Part shown: piece after piece, positions 1-9,195 of the stretch
How the letters are laid out: each line of letters begins with the position of its first letter
Position numbering within the stretch: the first letter of the stretch is position 1
Assembly: GCA_017443805.1 (NCBI GenBank)
Contig: JAFSXY010000009.1
Location: forward strand, 1 to 52,962
DNA: 52,962 nt
Source of the DNA: Clostridia bacterium
Lineage (GTDB): Bacteria; Bacillota; Clostridia; Oscillospirales; Acutalibacteraceae
Reading direction: 5' to 3'
Notes under the pieces: generated by a model
What the model saw: only the letters and a program-made list of their open reading frames with translations
Databases searched by the model: none
What the model was told of the DNA's origin: nothing
Position numbers and translations under genes: made by a program

Positions 1-2
1 CC

Positions 3-38
3 AAAATCGACGGATAGCGACAGCGTCCGTCGATTTTT
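3..38. terminator. Intrinsic terminator at window edge
   Basis: A 12-bp perfect stem (positions 3-14 pairing with 26-37) encloses an 11-nt loop and is followed by a T-run on the plus strand; the A-run at 3-6 would serve the minus strand. It probably ends a gene lying left of the window. Confidence 0.75.
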
Positions 39-341
39 ACTTCTTCATTCTTCACTGGTTTTCTGTCGTCGATTTTCGGTGGGAAACTAAGAAGTAAGAG
101 TGAATGGAGCCAATGATGCCAACGATACTTTTCGGACGGCGAGGGCAAAAACATTCAGGTCGCGGTCCATGACGGCGATACATTGGAGCTGAAACGGGCG
201 TTTCCGTTTCGCCCGGATACCGGGCAGCCGGAATGCAGCGGGACCGCAGCGGATCCCGACGCGCAAACCGTCTATATGTCGTCGCGGATAGACGATGGAC
301 CCGGCAATTACCTTTTTGAGGAAAAAGCCGTAAAAAGTATA
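39..341. other. Intergenic stretch with a possible ORF remnant
   Basis: No convincing gene is seen. One plus-strand frame is open from about 116 and reads like protein (for example DGEGKNIQVAVHDGDTLEL near 145-200), but it begins right after a stop, has no start codon with a ribosome binding site, and runs out of frame into the next gene. It could be a decayed gene fragment; I do not recognise the family. Confidence 0.3.
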
Positions 342-370
342 TTGTTTGAAACAAGTCTTTGTGCTATAAT
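342..370 (+). promoter_or_regulatory. Sigma-A type promoter for the SGNH hydrolase gene
   Basis: TTGTTT (342-347), a 17-nt spacer and a perfect TATAAT (365-370). Transcription should start near 377, giving a 5' leader of about 55 nt that contains AAGGAGG 9 nt before the ATG at 433. Confidence 0.75.
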
Positions 371-432
371 AACATCGCAGGAAGAAAAGGTTCATATTCC
401 CGAAGCAACACAAAAAAAGGAGGACAAAAGCA

Positions 433-1839
433 ATGAAAAAAACAACCGGAAAAGCGCTTGCATTGACGCTCGCACTTATTATGGCATTTTCCTGCCTTGC
501 GCCAGCCTCTTTTGCCGCCACAAAAGATAACATTACGTTCAAGGTACAGGGCAAAGGCGGTTATCTTGCCATAGGCGACAGTATCGGAATGGGCTGCGGT
601 TCCGACGGTTACTATCTGGGGCATTACCACGGCGACTACACATACCGTGACTGCGAGGGCTCCTACGTTACGCAGATCGCAAACGCGGTAGGCTGCGACA
701 TTCCCACACACAGCATCACAGATCAGGAATCCAATTTCTATCCGTTTTGCTATCCCGGTCTGACCACTGCCGTTGCGCTTGACCTGTACGGCGTCGACGA
801 CGGTTATTCGGATTATGAGCTTGACTATCCGTACTACCATGCAATGCTTGAGTTTTTCGGCACGCCCGCGTCTCTTCCCTCAACACGGGATGAAGATCCC
901 CGCTATGAAGCGGAAGGGGAAGTGCAGCACTATGTGGAAGGCAGCTGCGGAAAGTGCGGCGACATTATCGAGCTTACAAAGAACGCGGAACTGATCACGA
1001 TAGAACTGGGCATGTGCGATATTTTCTACCGTGCTTACCGGATCATTTCCAACGGCACGCTTCTGGCGGATCTTAAGTTTGACGCTTCCATCTTAAACAG
1101 AGCCCCGGAAATTGTCAAAAAGGCGATCGGCCTGATCAAAGACGGCTTCAACAACTTTAAATCACAGTATCCGCTTCTTCTTAAGACCGTTACGGAGTTA
1201 AATCCCGACGCCACGATCCTGATCTGCGGCGGCTTTAACCTGATCGACGACGTAACGCTTCTTGACGAAACGATTTTCCCCCTCGGCGATATCATGACCA
1301 ATATTACCGAGCAGATGAACATTCTGTATCGGCAGTGGGCAAAAGAGTACGGCGTTACGTATGTTGATATCCAGAACTGTGAAACCTACGCCTCGGAAAA
1401 CAATATGGCGCTGCTCGGCGATTATATGAATGATTCCCTTACGTCCTCTCATCCCAGCCAGACAGGCCACGACTATATCGCAAGACAGTTCCTTGCCGCG
1501 CTTGCTCCCGTTGAGGAGCATCACAACATCTACGTTGACCTTGTAAGAAATACAAGCGTAAGCAAGGTTTTTATCAACGGCATCCCCGTAAGCAAATACA
1601 CGGTCAACGGCTACGACCTCAACGTTGATTATTCAGGCAAGCTTGCAAGAAGCATGAAGATCTGTATAGACAACGGCGACGGCACCACCCAGGTACAGTA
1701 TTTCGAGCTGGAGTACAAGGACGGCGGATATATCGTTCACCGCGTTTACCAGAACAACGATTTCCGCGAACTCTTTACCCGTCCGTTCAAGCTGATCAAG
1801 AAGCTGTTTGACCTCATTAAGAAGCTTTTTAAAAAATAA
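433..1839 (+). CDS. Secreted SGNH/GDSL-type hydrolase
   Basis: A Sec signal peptide (about residues 1-28, ending ASFA) is followed by an SGNH esterase core. Block I reads YLAIGDSIGMG with the nucleophile Ser50; the C-terminal block reads SSHPSQTGHDYIA with the candidate catalytic His340. The usual Asp three residues before that His is not at its normal place (Thr-Ser-Ser-His), so the triad may be atypical. The protein ends in a basic amphipathic tail (FKLIKKLFDLIKKLFKK) like other secreted proteins here. The start follows a strong AAGGAGG. Family assignment is from motifs; the substrate (ester or acetylated glycan) cannot be told. Confidence 0.82.
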   Translation: MKKTTGKALALTLALIMAFSCLAPASFAATKDNITFKVQGKGGYLAIGDSIGMGCGSDGYYLGHYHGDYTYRDCEGSYVTQIANAVGCDIPTHSITDQESNFYPFCYPGLTTAVALDLYGVDDGYSDYELDYPYYHAMLEFFGTPASLPSTRDEDPRYEAEGEVQHYVEGSCGKCGDIIELTKNAELITIELGMCDIFYRAYRIISNGTLLADLKFDASILNRAPEIVKKAIGLIKDGFNNFKSQYPLLLKTVTELNPDATILICGGFNLIDDVTLLDETIFPLGDIMTNITEQMNILYRQWAKEYGVTYVDIQNCETYASENNMALLGDYMNDSLTSSHPSQTGHDYIARQFLAALAPVEEHHNIYVDLVRNTSVSKVFINGIPVSKYTVNGYDLNVDYSGKLARSMKICIDNGDGTTQVQYFELEYKDGGYIVHRVYQNNDFRELFTRPFKLIKKLFDLIKKLFKK

Positions 1840-1854
1840 GCAAACAACAAAAAT

Positions 1855-1898
1855 ATCTGCACGGTACTATGAAAACAATACCGTGCAGATTTCTTTTT
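1855..1898 (+). terminator. Intrinsic terminator after the SGNH hydrolase
   Basis: Perfect 12-bp stem (1855-1866 with 1879-1890), 12-nt loop and a T-rich tail at 1891-1898, 16 nt after the stop codon of the preceding gene. Confidence 0.9.
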
Positions 1899-2078
1899 CG
1901 CTCCGCATATCGGGCAAAAAACGGCCTGTCTGCACACGATCCCCCGTTTTCGGGACAATATATAATAACAAGGAACGGCAGCCGGCAAGGAAACCGTTTT
2001 TGTATACCGAAGCAAATGCGTTTTTTGTTGCGGTTGACGGAGAACTCGTGTATTTTTTGTTTCCGCTGCTTTTTTTTC
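1899..2078. other. Intergenic stretch, nothing recognised
   Basis: The plus frame stays open here and joins the next gene, but codon quality is poor and no ribosome binding site precedes the in-frame ATG at 1869. I see no RNA gene or repeat. Confidence 0.6.
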
Positions 2079-2107
2079 TTGTTTCTGTTGCTCATCTGTG
2101 TTAAAAT
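2079..2107 (+). promoter_or_regulatory. Probable sigma-A promoter for the SpoIIE-type phosphatase
   Basis: TTGTTT (2079-2084), 17-nt spacer and TAAAAT (2102-2107). The predicted transcription start near 2114 lies downstream of the in-frame ATG at 1869 and supports the TTG start at 2142. Confidence 0.5.
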
Positions 2108-2141
2108 AAAACAAATGAAAAACGCCGGGAGGCACAGGGAT

Positions 2142-4286
2142 TTGAAGATAGGAAAAAAACTGATCATATCCATGCTCGCGCTGACGCTCGGTACGATGCT
2201 GCTCACCTATGCAGGGCTGTATGCGATCATCGGGAATTTACAAGAAAACATACAAAGGCTGTATGAAGAGATCAGAACGGACGCGGAACAGACGATAGAG
2301 GAAGGCCTGTATGCACAGGATTCCGATTCGCTCGGCGTGCTGGCGGATATGCAGATGGAGGTAACGAATTCACGTCTGCAGATCGTGTCGGACGCGGTTC
2401 GGCAGTCGGCGGAATTCGCGGAAAGACTCTATGCTTCGCCGGCGAATTACATAAATTCCGCCTTCGACCCCGTTCATTTGTCCGAGGCGCCGGATACGGT
2501 TTCCGCGAGATATATGTTCAGCGCGGGCGTCACGGAGACCGACGAACTGTATAATGAACTGAAGGTCATATCGAATTTGGAAGAAATATTTGCGCCGGTC
2601 ATGCGATACAACAGCCGGTTTTTGGATAATCTTTACGTCGGTACCGCCAGCGGGATCTTCTATCAGTATACGAATAATAACGTTTACCGCGAAAACTATG
2701 TCGTAACGCAGCGTCACTGGTACTTAAACTCAATATCCTCGCCCGATGATATCATGTGGAAGGAGACGGAGATAGACTCTTACGGCAGGCCGTGCATCAC
2801 GGCGTCGATGGCCGTAAAGGACCCCGAAGGAAAGATCGTCGCCGTGGTGGCGGCCGACGTCAATTTCGAACAGATGATGTCGAACGTGATCGGCAGCGGA
2901 CTCGGGGAAACGGGAACGACCTTCATTCTCGGCGCGACGAGAGATCTGGTGGCGTACGGCTCTCTTATGGAGGACGCCAAAGCGTACGGCGGTTTACATA
3001 ACGCTTTTGAGGATCACTTTGCCGACCCGCAAAGCGTGCTGAAAAAGATCGACGACTGCGCCTTCGGCCACGGAAAGGCGTTCCACGCCGAGCTTGACGG
3101 CAAGGAGATCTATATGACCGCCCGTGAGATACCTTCTACCGGCTGGCTTCTTTGCACCGCGATCAATGCCGAGGAAATAACGGAGCCCATCGGAAAGGTC
3201 ACGGCGCAGTCCGACAAGCTGTTTGCCGACGCGCGCGCGGAAATGGCAGCCGAATTCAAATCGCTGATCTTAAACGCGATCCTTACCATCATTGTGATCT
3301 CGCTCGTTGTCGCCGTGATCGAATACTTTATTTCGCGCACCATCTCAAAGCCCATCATAAGGCTGACGGATACGGTAAAAAATACCGGTGAGGGCGATTT
3401 TGACAAGAAATCGGATATCGATACCCGCGACGAGATCGGCGACCTTGCGCGGGGCTTCAACAAGATGCAGGATGATCTGAAGCTTTACACGGAAAATTTG
3501 AAGACCGTCACCGCGGAAAAGGAGCGTATCGGCGCCGAGCTGAATGTAGCTACGCAGATCCAGGCGGATATGCTTCCGCGGATCTTCCCTGCATTCCCGC
3601 AGAAAAAAGAGATCGACCTTTTCGCTTCCATGACGCCCGCGAAAGAGGTGGGCGGAGACTTCTACGATTTCTTCCTGACAGACGAAGACCATCTGGCGCT
3701 GGTGATCGCGGACGTATCCGGCAAGGGCGTGCCGGCGGCGCTGTTTATGGTGATCTCCAAAACGCTTATCAAAAACCGCGCCATGCAGGGCGGCACGCCG
3801 GCGCAGATTCTTGCCGACGTCAACAACCAGCTCTGTGAGGGAAACGACGCGGATATGTTCGTTACCTGCTGGCTGGGGATCCTCGATCTTTCATCGGGCG
3901 TTATGACAGCCGCAAGCGCCGGCCATGAATTCCCCGCGATCTGTGCGCCGGGCGGCAAATTTGAGCTTTTGAAGGACAAACACGGCTTTGTGCTTGCCGG
4001 TACGCAGGACGTGCGCTACCTTGACTACGAGATCCGTTTTGTGCGAGGCGGCAGTCTGTTCGTCTATACGGACGGCATTCCGGAGGCGACGAACGGCAGC
4101 GGGGAAATGTTCGGGGCGGACCGGATGCTTGAATCGCTCAACCGCCTTGCCGGCGAAAAACCGGAGGCGTTCATAAACGAGGTCGGTTCCGCGGTAAAGG
4201 AATTTACGGGCGAGGCGTCTCAGTTTGACGACGTGACCATGGTCGGACTGACATGGTACGGAAGAGACCGTACGGAAGATGAATAA
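2142..4286 (+). CDS. Membrane sensor with HAMP and SpoIIE/RsbU-type PP2C phosphatase domain
   Basis: About 714 residues from a TTG start chosen because GGGAGG (2127-2132) lies 9 nt upstream; the upstream ATGs at 1869 and 2115 lack a ribosome binding site. Layout: TM helix near residues 6-28, a large extracytoplasmic dCACHE-like sensor, TM helix near 373-397, a HAMP linker, a short coiled coil (QIQADMLPRIFP), then a PP2C domain with EVGGDFYDFF and ADVSGKGVPAALFM metal-binding motifs. Such proteins dephosphorylate anti-anti-sigma factors in response to an external signal. No STAS or anti-sigma gene is adjacent, so the partner is elsewhere or unknown. Confidence 0.85.
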   Translation: MKIGKKLIISMLALTLGTMLLTYAGLYAIIGNLQENIQRLYEEIRTDAEQTIEEGLYAQDSDSLGVLADMQMEVTNSRLQIVSDAVRQSAEFAERLYASPANYINSAFDPVHLSEAPDTVSARYMFSAGVTETDELYNELKVISNLEEIFAPVMRYNSRFLDNLYVGTASGIFYQYTNNNVYRENYVVTQRHWYLNSISSPDDIMWKETEIDSYGRPCITASMAVKDPEGKIVAVVAADVNFEQMMSNVIGSGLGETGTTFILGATRDLVAYGSLMEDAKAYGGLHNAFEDHFADPQSVLKKIDDCAFGHGKAFHAELDGKEIYMTAREIPSTGWLLCTAINAEEITEPIGKVTAQSDKLFADARAEMAAEFKSLILNAILTIIVISLVVAVIEYFISRTISKPIIRLTDTVKNTGEGDFDKKSDIDTRDEIGDLARGFNKMQDDLKLYTENLKTVTAEKERIGAELNVATQIQADMLPRIFPAFPQKKEIDLFASMTPAKEVGGDFYDFFLTDEDHLALVIADVSGKGVPAALFMVISKTLIKNRAMQGGTPAQILADVNNQLCEGNDADMFVTCWLGILDLSSGVMTAASAGHEFPAICAPGGKFELLKDKHGFVLAGTQDVRYLDYEIRFVRGGSLFVYTDGIPEATNGSGEMFGADRMLESLNRLAGEKPEAFINEVGSAVKEFTGEASQFDDVTMVGLTWYGRDRTEDE

Positions 4287-4476
4287 GCATCTGTAAGCCG
4301 GTTGGTCCCGAGGCGGATCGCATGCCGGAGGGCACGGGCGGCTGAAGGATGATAACGAGCCTTCTTTTATCCGGAGGCGACTGCGGACCGCAAACGAAAC
4401 GAACCGAAAAAAGGACCGAAAAAACAAAAATAAACGGCTTTGCGAAAGCGACGGTTCCGTTGAAAGGAGGGACCCC

Positions 4477-5961
4477 ATGTCAAAGAAAAGAGCGCGTCCC
4501 GCGCCGGAGTTGACGGCGCGTCCGGGATTTTATGCGCACGAGCTGGATATCGAGCTGCTCCAGTGCCGGGACGAGGGGCTGGATCTGCGTCCGTATGAGG
4601 ATCTGATCCGCGCGGTCGCCGCGCTCGAGCCGGACGAAAACAGGGAAAAGCTGGCGGATACGGTTTATGATATGATCCTGGGAGCAAAAAAGCTGCGCGG
4701 GTATAAATATATCGAGCCCTCCGACCGGGAGGGGATCTTCGCCCTGTGTGAAGGAGGGTATACCGAAAAAACGCCGGGCACGGATCTGAAAAAGCGTATT
4801 TTCGGCGCCTGGTACGGCAGGATCGCCGGATGTCTTCTGGGCAAACCCCTGGAAGGGATCCGCACGGACGAGCTGATCCCGCTGCTGAAGGAAACGGGCA
4901 ACTACCCCATGTCGCGTTGGCCGCTGAATGAGGAAATGACCGATGATCTGGTGAAAAAATACCGGTTTAAGCTGCAGGGGAAATGTTATATTGACAACAT
5001 CGACCGCGTTCCCGCCGACGACGATACGAATTATACGGTATTGGCGCAGATGGTCATCGACCGATACGGCCGGGATTTCACGCCTGACGATATCGTTTCC
5101 TCCTGGGCGGCGCTCCAGCCGCAAAACGCCTATTTCACCGCCGAGTACGCCGCGTATCTGAACTTTGTGCGCGGCTTCCGTCCGCCGCACACGGCGACGT
5201 ATAAAAATCATTACAGAGAATGGATCGGGGCGCAGATACGTGCGGATTATTTCGGCTATATTTGCCCCGGCAGGCCGGATCTCGCCGCCGATATGGCATG
5301 GCGGGACGCTTCGGTTTCACACGTCAAAAACGGGATTTACGGAGAGATGTTTGTCGCGGCCATGCTTGCCCGTGCCGCCGTCTGCGATGATATCGAAGAG
5401 GTGATCCGCTGCGGTATGGCATATATCCCGAAAACCGCGCGGCTGTATGAAAGGCTTGCCTATGTGGTGGACGCCTATAAAGCGGGTGTTCCGTCCGAAG
5501 AAGTTTACGCGCAGATCCACAGGGAATTCGACGAGCATACCGGTTACGGCTGGTGCCACGTGATCCCCAACGCGATGATTGTCGCCTCGTCGCTTTTGTA
5601 CGGCGAAAAGGATTACGGCAGGTCCGTTTGCCTTGCGGTGCAGACGGGGTTTGACACCGATTGCAACGGCGCCACCGTGGGTTCCGTGCTCGGCATGCTG
5701 ATCGGCCTTGACCGTATCGGCGCGCAGTGGACGGCTCCTCTTCGCGGGACTTTGGAGACAGGTATCGTGAAGGCGGGCGTGAAAAAGATCGACGCGCTCG
5801 CAGAGCGCACGCTGGAGCATATAAACGGATCCGGGACGCACGATTATTTCGGCTGGAATTTCAAAAACAGCCTTCCCTTTGACAACGATGCCGTAAAGGC
5901 GGAGGATCCTGCAAACGAAAATAACGCTTTGCCGGAAGCGGAAAAGATCTGCTGCCCGTAA
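4477..5961 (+). CDS. ADP-ribosylglycohydrolase family protein
   Basis: 494 residues; an N-terminal extension of about 100 residues precedes the ADP-ribosylglycohydrolase (DraG/ARH) fold. Metal-binding motifs are visible: ADDDTNYT near residue 185 and GFDTDCNGATVGS near residue 395, which coordinate the binuclear metal site. FGAWYGRIAGCLLGKPLEG is the family N-terminal signature. GAAAGGAGGG lies just before the ATG. The family removes ADP-ribose from proteins or small molecules; in gut Clostridia many members sit with carbohydrate genes and their substrate is unknown. It has its own 190-nt upstream gap without a clear promoter. Confidence 0.88.
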   Translation: MSKKRARPAPELTARPGFYAHELDIELLQCRDEGLDLRPYEDLIRAVAALEPDENREKLADTVYDMILGAKKLRGYKYIEPSDREGIFALCEGGYTEKTPGTDLKKRIFGAWYGRIAGCLLGKPLEGIRTDELIPLLKETGNYPMSRWPLNEEMTDDLVKKYRFKLQGKCYIDNIDRVPADDDTNYTVLAQMVIDRYGRDFTPDDIVSSWAALQPQNAYFTAEYAAYLNFVRGFRPPHTATYKNHYREWIGAQIRADYFGYICPGRPDLAADMAWRDASVSHVKNGIYGEMFVAAMLARAAVCDDIEEVIRCGMAYIPKTARLYERLAYVVDAYKAGVPSEEVYAQIHREFDEHTGYGWCHVIPNAMIVASSLLYGEKDYGRSVCLAVQTGFDTDCNGATVGSVLGMLIGLDRIGAQWTAPLRGTLETGIVKAGVKKIDALAERTLEHINGSGTHDYFGWNFKNSLPFDNDAVKAEDPANENNALPEAEKICCP

Positions 5962-6043
5962 CACAGCCAAAGCCGCAGGGCCGACGGGAAAGGACAAGGG
6001 GCGCAATCCCGGCGAAGGGCCAAAAAAAAATTTTTGATTTCTC

Positions 6044-6072
6044 TTGCTTTTTTTTTCAAGATTATGTAATAT
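6044..6072 (+). promoter_or_regulatory. Sigma-A promoter for the LCAT-like gene
   Basis: TTGCTT (6044-6049), 17-nt spacer that contains a T-run, and TAATAT (6067-6072). The transcription start would fall near 6079, which excludes the longer reading frame beginning at 6044 and supports a start at 6107-6119. Confidence 0.65.
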
Positions 6073-6106
6073 TAGAAGAGAGAAAAATTCAACAAATAAC
6101 GTTAGG

Positions 6107-7765
6107 ATGATGAAAAAGATGAAAAAGCTTCTTTCTTTGGCGATTGCCGCGCTGCTCGTCTTTACGATGTGCGTGCCCGCGTTTGCCTGGCAGGACAGAC
6201 CTTCCGAGATCACGGCGCCCGACCCCGTCGTCTACGTGGCGGGCGACAGCGGCGATATCGCTTACCAGAACGGTGAAAAGGTCTTTTCGCTTTCGGATAT
6301 CGGCGATATGTTTTCCGACTCCGGCAAGAAGAACGTGCTGGAGGCCGTGGTCAACGTGCTGCAGCCGTTCCTGTTTGAGGGCCTGGTCCTAAACAAGTGG
6401 GACCGGTATTATGCGGCGCTTGAAAAAGAGATCGGCGAGCTCTTTTCCCCGATCGCGATGGATGAGAACGGCAACCCGAAGGAGGGGACCGGCATCACCG
6501 CCGACGTGCTCGAGGAGTTGGATGCAAGCCGGCATGAGGACAGGGCCGAAAGCGACGGCGGCTATTTAGAGAGAAGCTACATGTTTTATTACGACTGGCG
6601 CATGGACCCGATGGACGTCGCCGTTCAGCTTCACGATTATATTGAGGACGTGAAGGAAGCGACGGGTCGCGATCAGGTCAACCTCAGCGTGCGCTGCCTC
6701 GGGTGCAACGTGATGCTGGCGTACGTGACGCAGTACGGCACCGAAGATATTCACGGCGTCGCCATCGACGTGGCGACCTCTTTGGGTTCGGAATTCTTAG
6801 GCGGCGCCCTGACGGGAGACTTCGGGATCGACGGCAATTCCATTTCGCGTTTCCTGCGCGATCTGAACGTGCATTCCAAAGCCGGGATCGATGAATTCGT
6901 CATGGCGTCCATCGAGCTGCTTGCGGCCTCCGGGCTTACAAAGCTCAACATGGATATCCTGCGCAAAACGCTGTACGAGAAGATCGAAAAGGGCGTGATC
7001 TTCGCGCTGGGCACCAGCACGATGCTCACGATGCCCTGCTACTGGGGCATGGTGCCGTACGATCAGTTTGACGAGGCGGTCACCAACGTGTTCGGCCCGG
7101 AGGGCAGCGAAAAACGCGTAAAATACGCCGGCCTGATCGAGAAGATCACCCGGTATAACGAAGAGATCAAGAAAAACGTGCTGCCGATCATGCAAGGCGT
7201 TTCGGACGACGGCGTGAATATCGCCGTGATCTCAAAATACGGCACGCAGCTTCTGCCCGTACTCAAGGACGGCAGCACCCTTGCCGATTTCTACGTATCC
7301 ACCGCAAATTCCTCGTTCGGCGCGACGACCTCCGACGTTTACAGTCAGCTCAGCGACGAATATATCGCCGAACGCGAAGCGCAGGGCCTGGGCAAATACA
7401 TCTCTCCCGATAAGCAGATCGACGCCTCCACCTGTCTGTTCCCGGATTTCACCTGGTTCTTCAAGTGCGTGCACCACGGCTACTACACCAAGGAAGAGAC
7501 CGATATCATGATGACGGTGCTCGCCGCCGATACGCAGCTCACGATCGACGACTTTGACTGGACGCAGTACATCCTGTTCGATTATCCGACGCGCACCGCC
7601 GTGCCGATGGATGAAAACAACTGCCATGATATGGCCTGGACCGTCGACGAGGAGACCGAACGTCCGCAGACCTTTTTGCAGAAGGTCCGCGCCTACTTTG
7701 TAAAGCTCGGACTTTGGTACCGCGCGTTCTTCCAGATGATCAAAAACCGCATTACGAAAAAATAA
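6107..7765 (+). CDS. Secreted LCAT-like alpha/beta hydrolase with Cys in the nucleophile elbow
   Basis: A signal peptide (ending VPAFA about residue 27) leads into a lecithin:cholesterol-acyltransferase-like fold: the MFYYDWRMDP motif, then VNLSVRCLGCNVMLAYV where family members carry a GHSxGG nucleophile elbow. Cys197 takes the place of the catalytic Ser. The C-terminus ends RAFFQMIKNRITKK, the tail type seen in neighbouring secreted proteins. Start codons at 6107, 6110 and 6119 are all in frame; AGGA at 6104 would fit 6119 best, so the exact start is uncertain. Function as a lipase/acyltransferase is a family inference; it might use a thiol nucleophile or be non-enzymatic. Confidence 0.7.
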   Translation: MMKKMKKLLSLAIAALLVFTMCVPAFAWQDRPSEITAPDPVVYVAGDSGDIAYQNGEKVFSLSDIGDMFSDSGKKNVLEAVVNVLQPFLFEGLVLNKWDRYYAALEKEIGELFSPIAMDENGNPKEGTGITADVLEELDASRHEDRAESDGGYLERSYMFYYDWRMDPMDVAVQLHDYIEDVKEATGRDQVNLSVRCLGCNVMLAYVTQYGTEDIHGVAIDVATSLGSEFLGGALTGDFGIDGNSISRFLRDLNVHSKAGIDEFVMASIELLAASGLTKLNMDILRKTLYEKIEKGVIFALGTSTMLTMPCYWGMVPYDQFDEAVTNVFGPEGSEKRVKYAGLIEKITRYNEEIKKNVLPIMQGVSDDGVNIAVISKYGTQLLPVLKDGSTLADFYVSTANSSFGATTSDVYSQLSDEYIAEREAQGLGKYISPDKQIDASTCLFPDFTWFFKCVHHGYYTKEETDIMMTVLAADTQLTIDDFDWTQYILFDYPTRTAVPMDENNCHDMAWTVDEETERPQTFLQKVRAYFVKLGLWYRAFFQMIKNRITKK

Positions 7766-7787
7766 GGATAAAAAGTAAATTCAGACA

Positions 7788-7820
7788 AAAAAAGCACTGT
7801 AAAAGGCAGTGCTTTTTTTT
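7788..7820 (+). terminator. Intrinsic terminator after the LCAT-like gene
   Basis: AAAGCACTG (7791-7799) pairs with CAGTGCTTT (7807-7815) around a 7-nt loop, followed by eight Ts. It ends only 3 nt before the ribosome binding site of the next gene, so some read-through is likely needed. Confidence 0.85.
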
Positions 7821-7836
7821 AAGGGGGGACCTGCCT

Positions 7837-9138
7837 ATGAAACGCAGTAAAAAAGCGTCGGCTGTCTGCTGTGCGTTGATGCTGGCGGCGCTTCTCTGTA
7901 TCGGCTTTGTGCCGGCGGTCAAAGCGGCGTACACGGTTTCCGACGCGTACCGGAACAGCCCGTTTTTCGCCGCGGTGAACGCGGTAGAGCTGACGGGGGA
8001 CGCGCGGACCGACCTTGTAAACGTGGCGCGCTCGCAGCTGGGGTACATCGAGGGCGGCGAGCCCGGAGATTTCGGCGGCGGCGGTCTTACCGGCGTATGC
8101 GACAATTACACGGAATATATTTACTGGTATTTCGGCGATGAGAACGCCCACGGCGACGATTACGCCTGGTGCGCGGCGTTTGTGAGCTGGTGCGCCGACA
8201 AGGCCGGGATCTCTGCGGATACGATCCCCAAATTTGCCCGCGTGCAGTCGGAAGGGGTTGCCGTCTTCCAAAGCTGGGACCGTTTTCGTCCCAGTACCTA
8301 TACCCCTGAACCGGGCGATTTGATCTTTTACGTGAACCACGTGGGGATCGTGGAATATACGCAGGACGACAAGATCGTCTCCATAGAGGGCAATTATCGG
8401 GATCAGGTACAAAAACGGACGAACTACGCCGGCAGCAAATCGATCCTCGGTTACGGCGTACTGTCGGACGAGCCCGCGCCGTGGCCCGCCTATCTGGAGT
8501 ACCCCGGCTCGCTGCAGACGGTCGGTTCTGACGGCTTGGTCGTAAAGTGGCTGCAAAGGGTATTGAACGACCTGGGCTTTGATTGCGGCGCCGCCGACGG
8601 TATTTTCGGCAACAATACAAAAAATGCCGTCATGCGTTTTCAAACAGCGCACGGGCTTACATCGGACGGGATCGCGGGGCAGAATACCTGGACTGCGCTG
8701 TGGCAGGCGCTCCACGCAAAATATCCCGATGCACACCGGTTCCGGATCACCGTTACCGAGCCCACCTGCACCGAGGGCGGTTATACCTCCTACGCCTGCA
8801 TGATATGCCGTTACGGTTACGCTGCGGATGAGACCGAAGCGCTGGGGCACGCCTACGGCATCCGCATTACGCCGCCTACCTGCACCGAGGGCGGGATCAC
8901 GACGTACAAATGTGTACGCTGCGGCGATACCTACATGAAAGACCCCATCGACCCGCCGGGACATACGGACGCCGACGGCGACGGCGTCTGCGATCTTTGC
9001 AGCCAGTATATCGGTTTGGAAATCGAACCGCAGTCCAACTGCGTCTGCGGCAAAGCGCATTCCGGCCCCTTTGCCGGGTTTCTCCGCTTTTTCCACAAAA
9101 TTGTATACTACTTCAAAAATCTGTTCGGGAAAAAATAA
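7837..9138 (+). CDS. Secreted CHAP-domain peptidoglycan hydrolase with PG-binding and Cys-rich repeats
   Basis: Start at the ATG 8 nt after GGGGGG. Order: signal peptide (to about residue 31), CHAP amidase/endopeptidase domain with Cys112 (AWCAAFVSWC), His168 (VNHVGIV) and Glu184; a PG_binding_1 domain (residues about 225-290, VVKWLQRVLNDLGF); two roughly 31-residue Cys-rich repeats each starting with PTCTEGG and carrying CxxC; a DADGDGVCDLC calcium-binding-like segment; and a CVCGKAHSG then hydrophobic/basic tail ending LFGKK. It probably cuts peptide cross-links in the cell wall. The Cys-rich repeats and tail may keep it on the surface; that is inference. Confidence 0.85.
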   Translation: MKRSKKASAVCCALMLAALLCIGFVPAVKAAYTVSDAYRNSPFFAAVNAVELTGDARTDLVNVARSQLGYIEGGEPGDFGGGGLTGVCDNYTEYIYWYFGDENAHGDDYAWCAAFVSWCADKAGISADTIPKFARVQSEGVAVFQSWDRFRPSTYTPEPGDLIFYVNHVGIVEYTQDDKIVSIEGNYRDQVQKRTNYAGSKSILGYGVLSDEPAPWPAYLEYPGSLQTVGSDGLVVKWLQRVLNDLGFDCGAADGIFGNNTKNAVMRFQTAHGLTSDGIAGQNTWTALWQALHAKYPDAHRFRITVTEPTCTEGGYTSYACMICRYGYAADETEALGHAYGIRITPPTCTEGGITTYKCVRCGDTYMKDPIDPPGHTDADGDGVCDLCSQYIGLEIEPQSNCVCGKAHSGPFAGFLRFFHKIVYYFKNLFGKK

Positions 9139-9195
9139 CGGTAGAGACCGGTCTGACGGATCGGGAACCAGAAGCCGGGAAGGGAGCAAAGCCGG

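Noticed and set aside
183..530. Plus-strand ORF upstream of the first gene
   Set aside because: It runs out of frame into the signal peptide region of the SGNH hydrolase and has no start signal. Only a weak remnant is noted.
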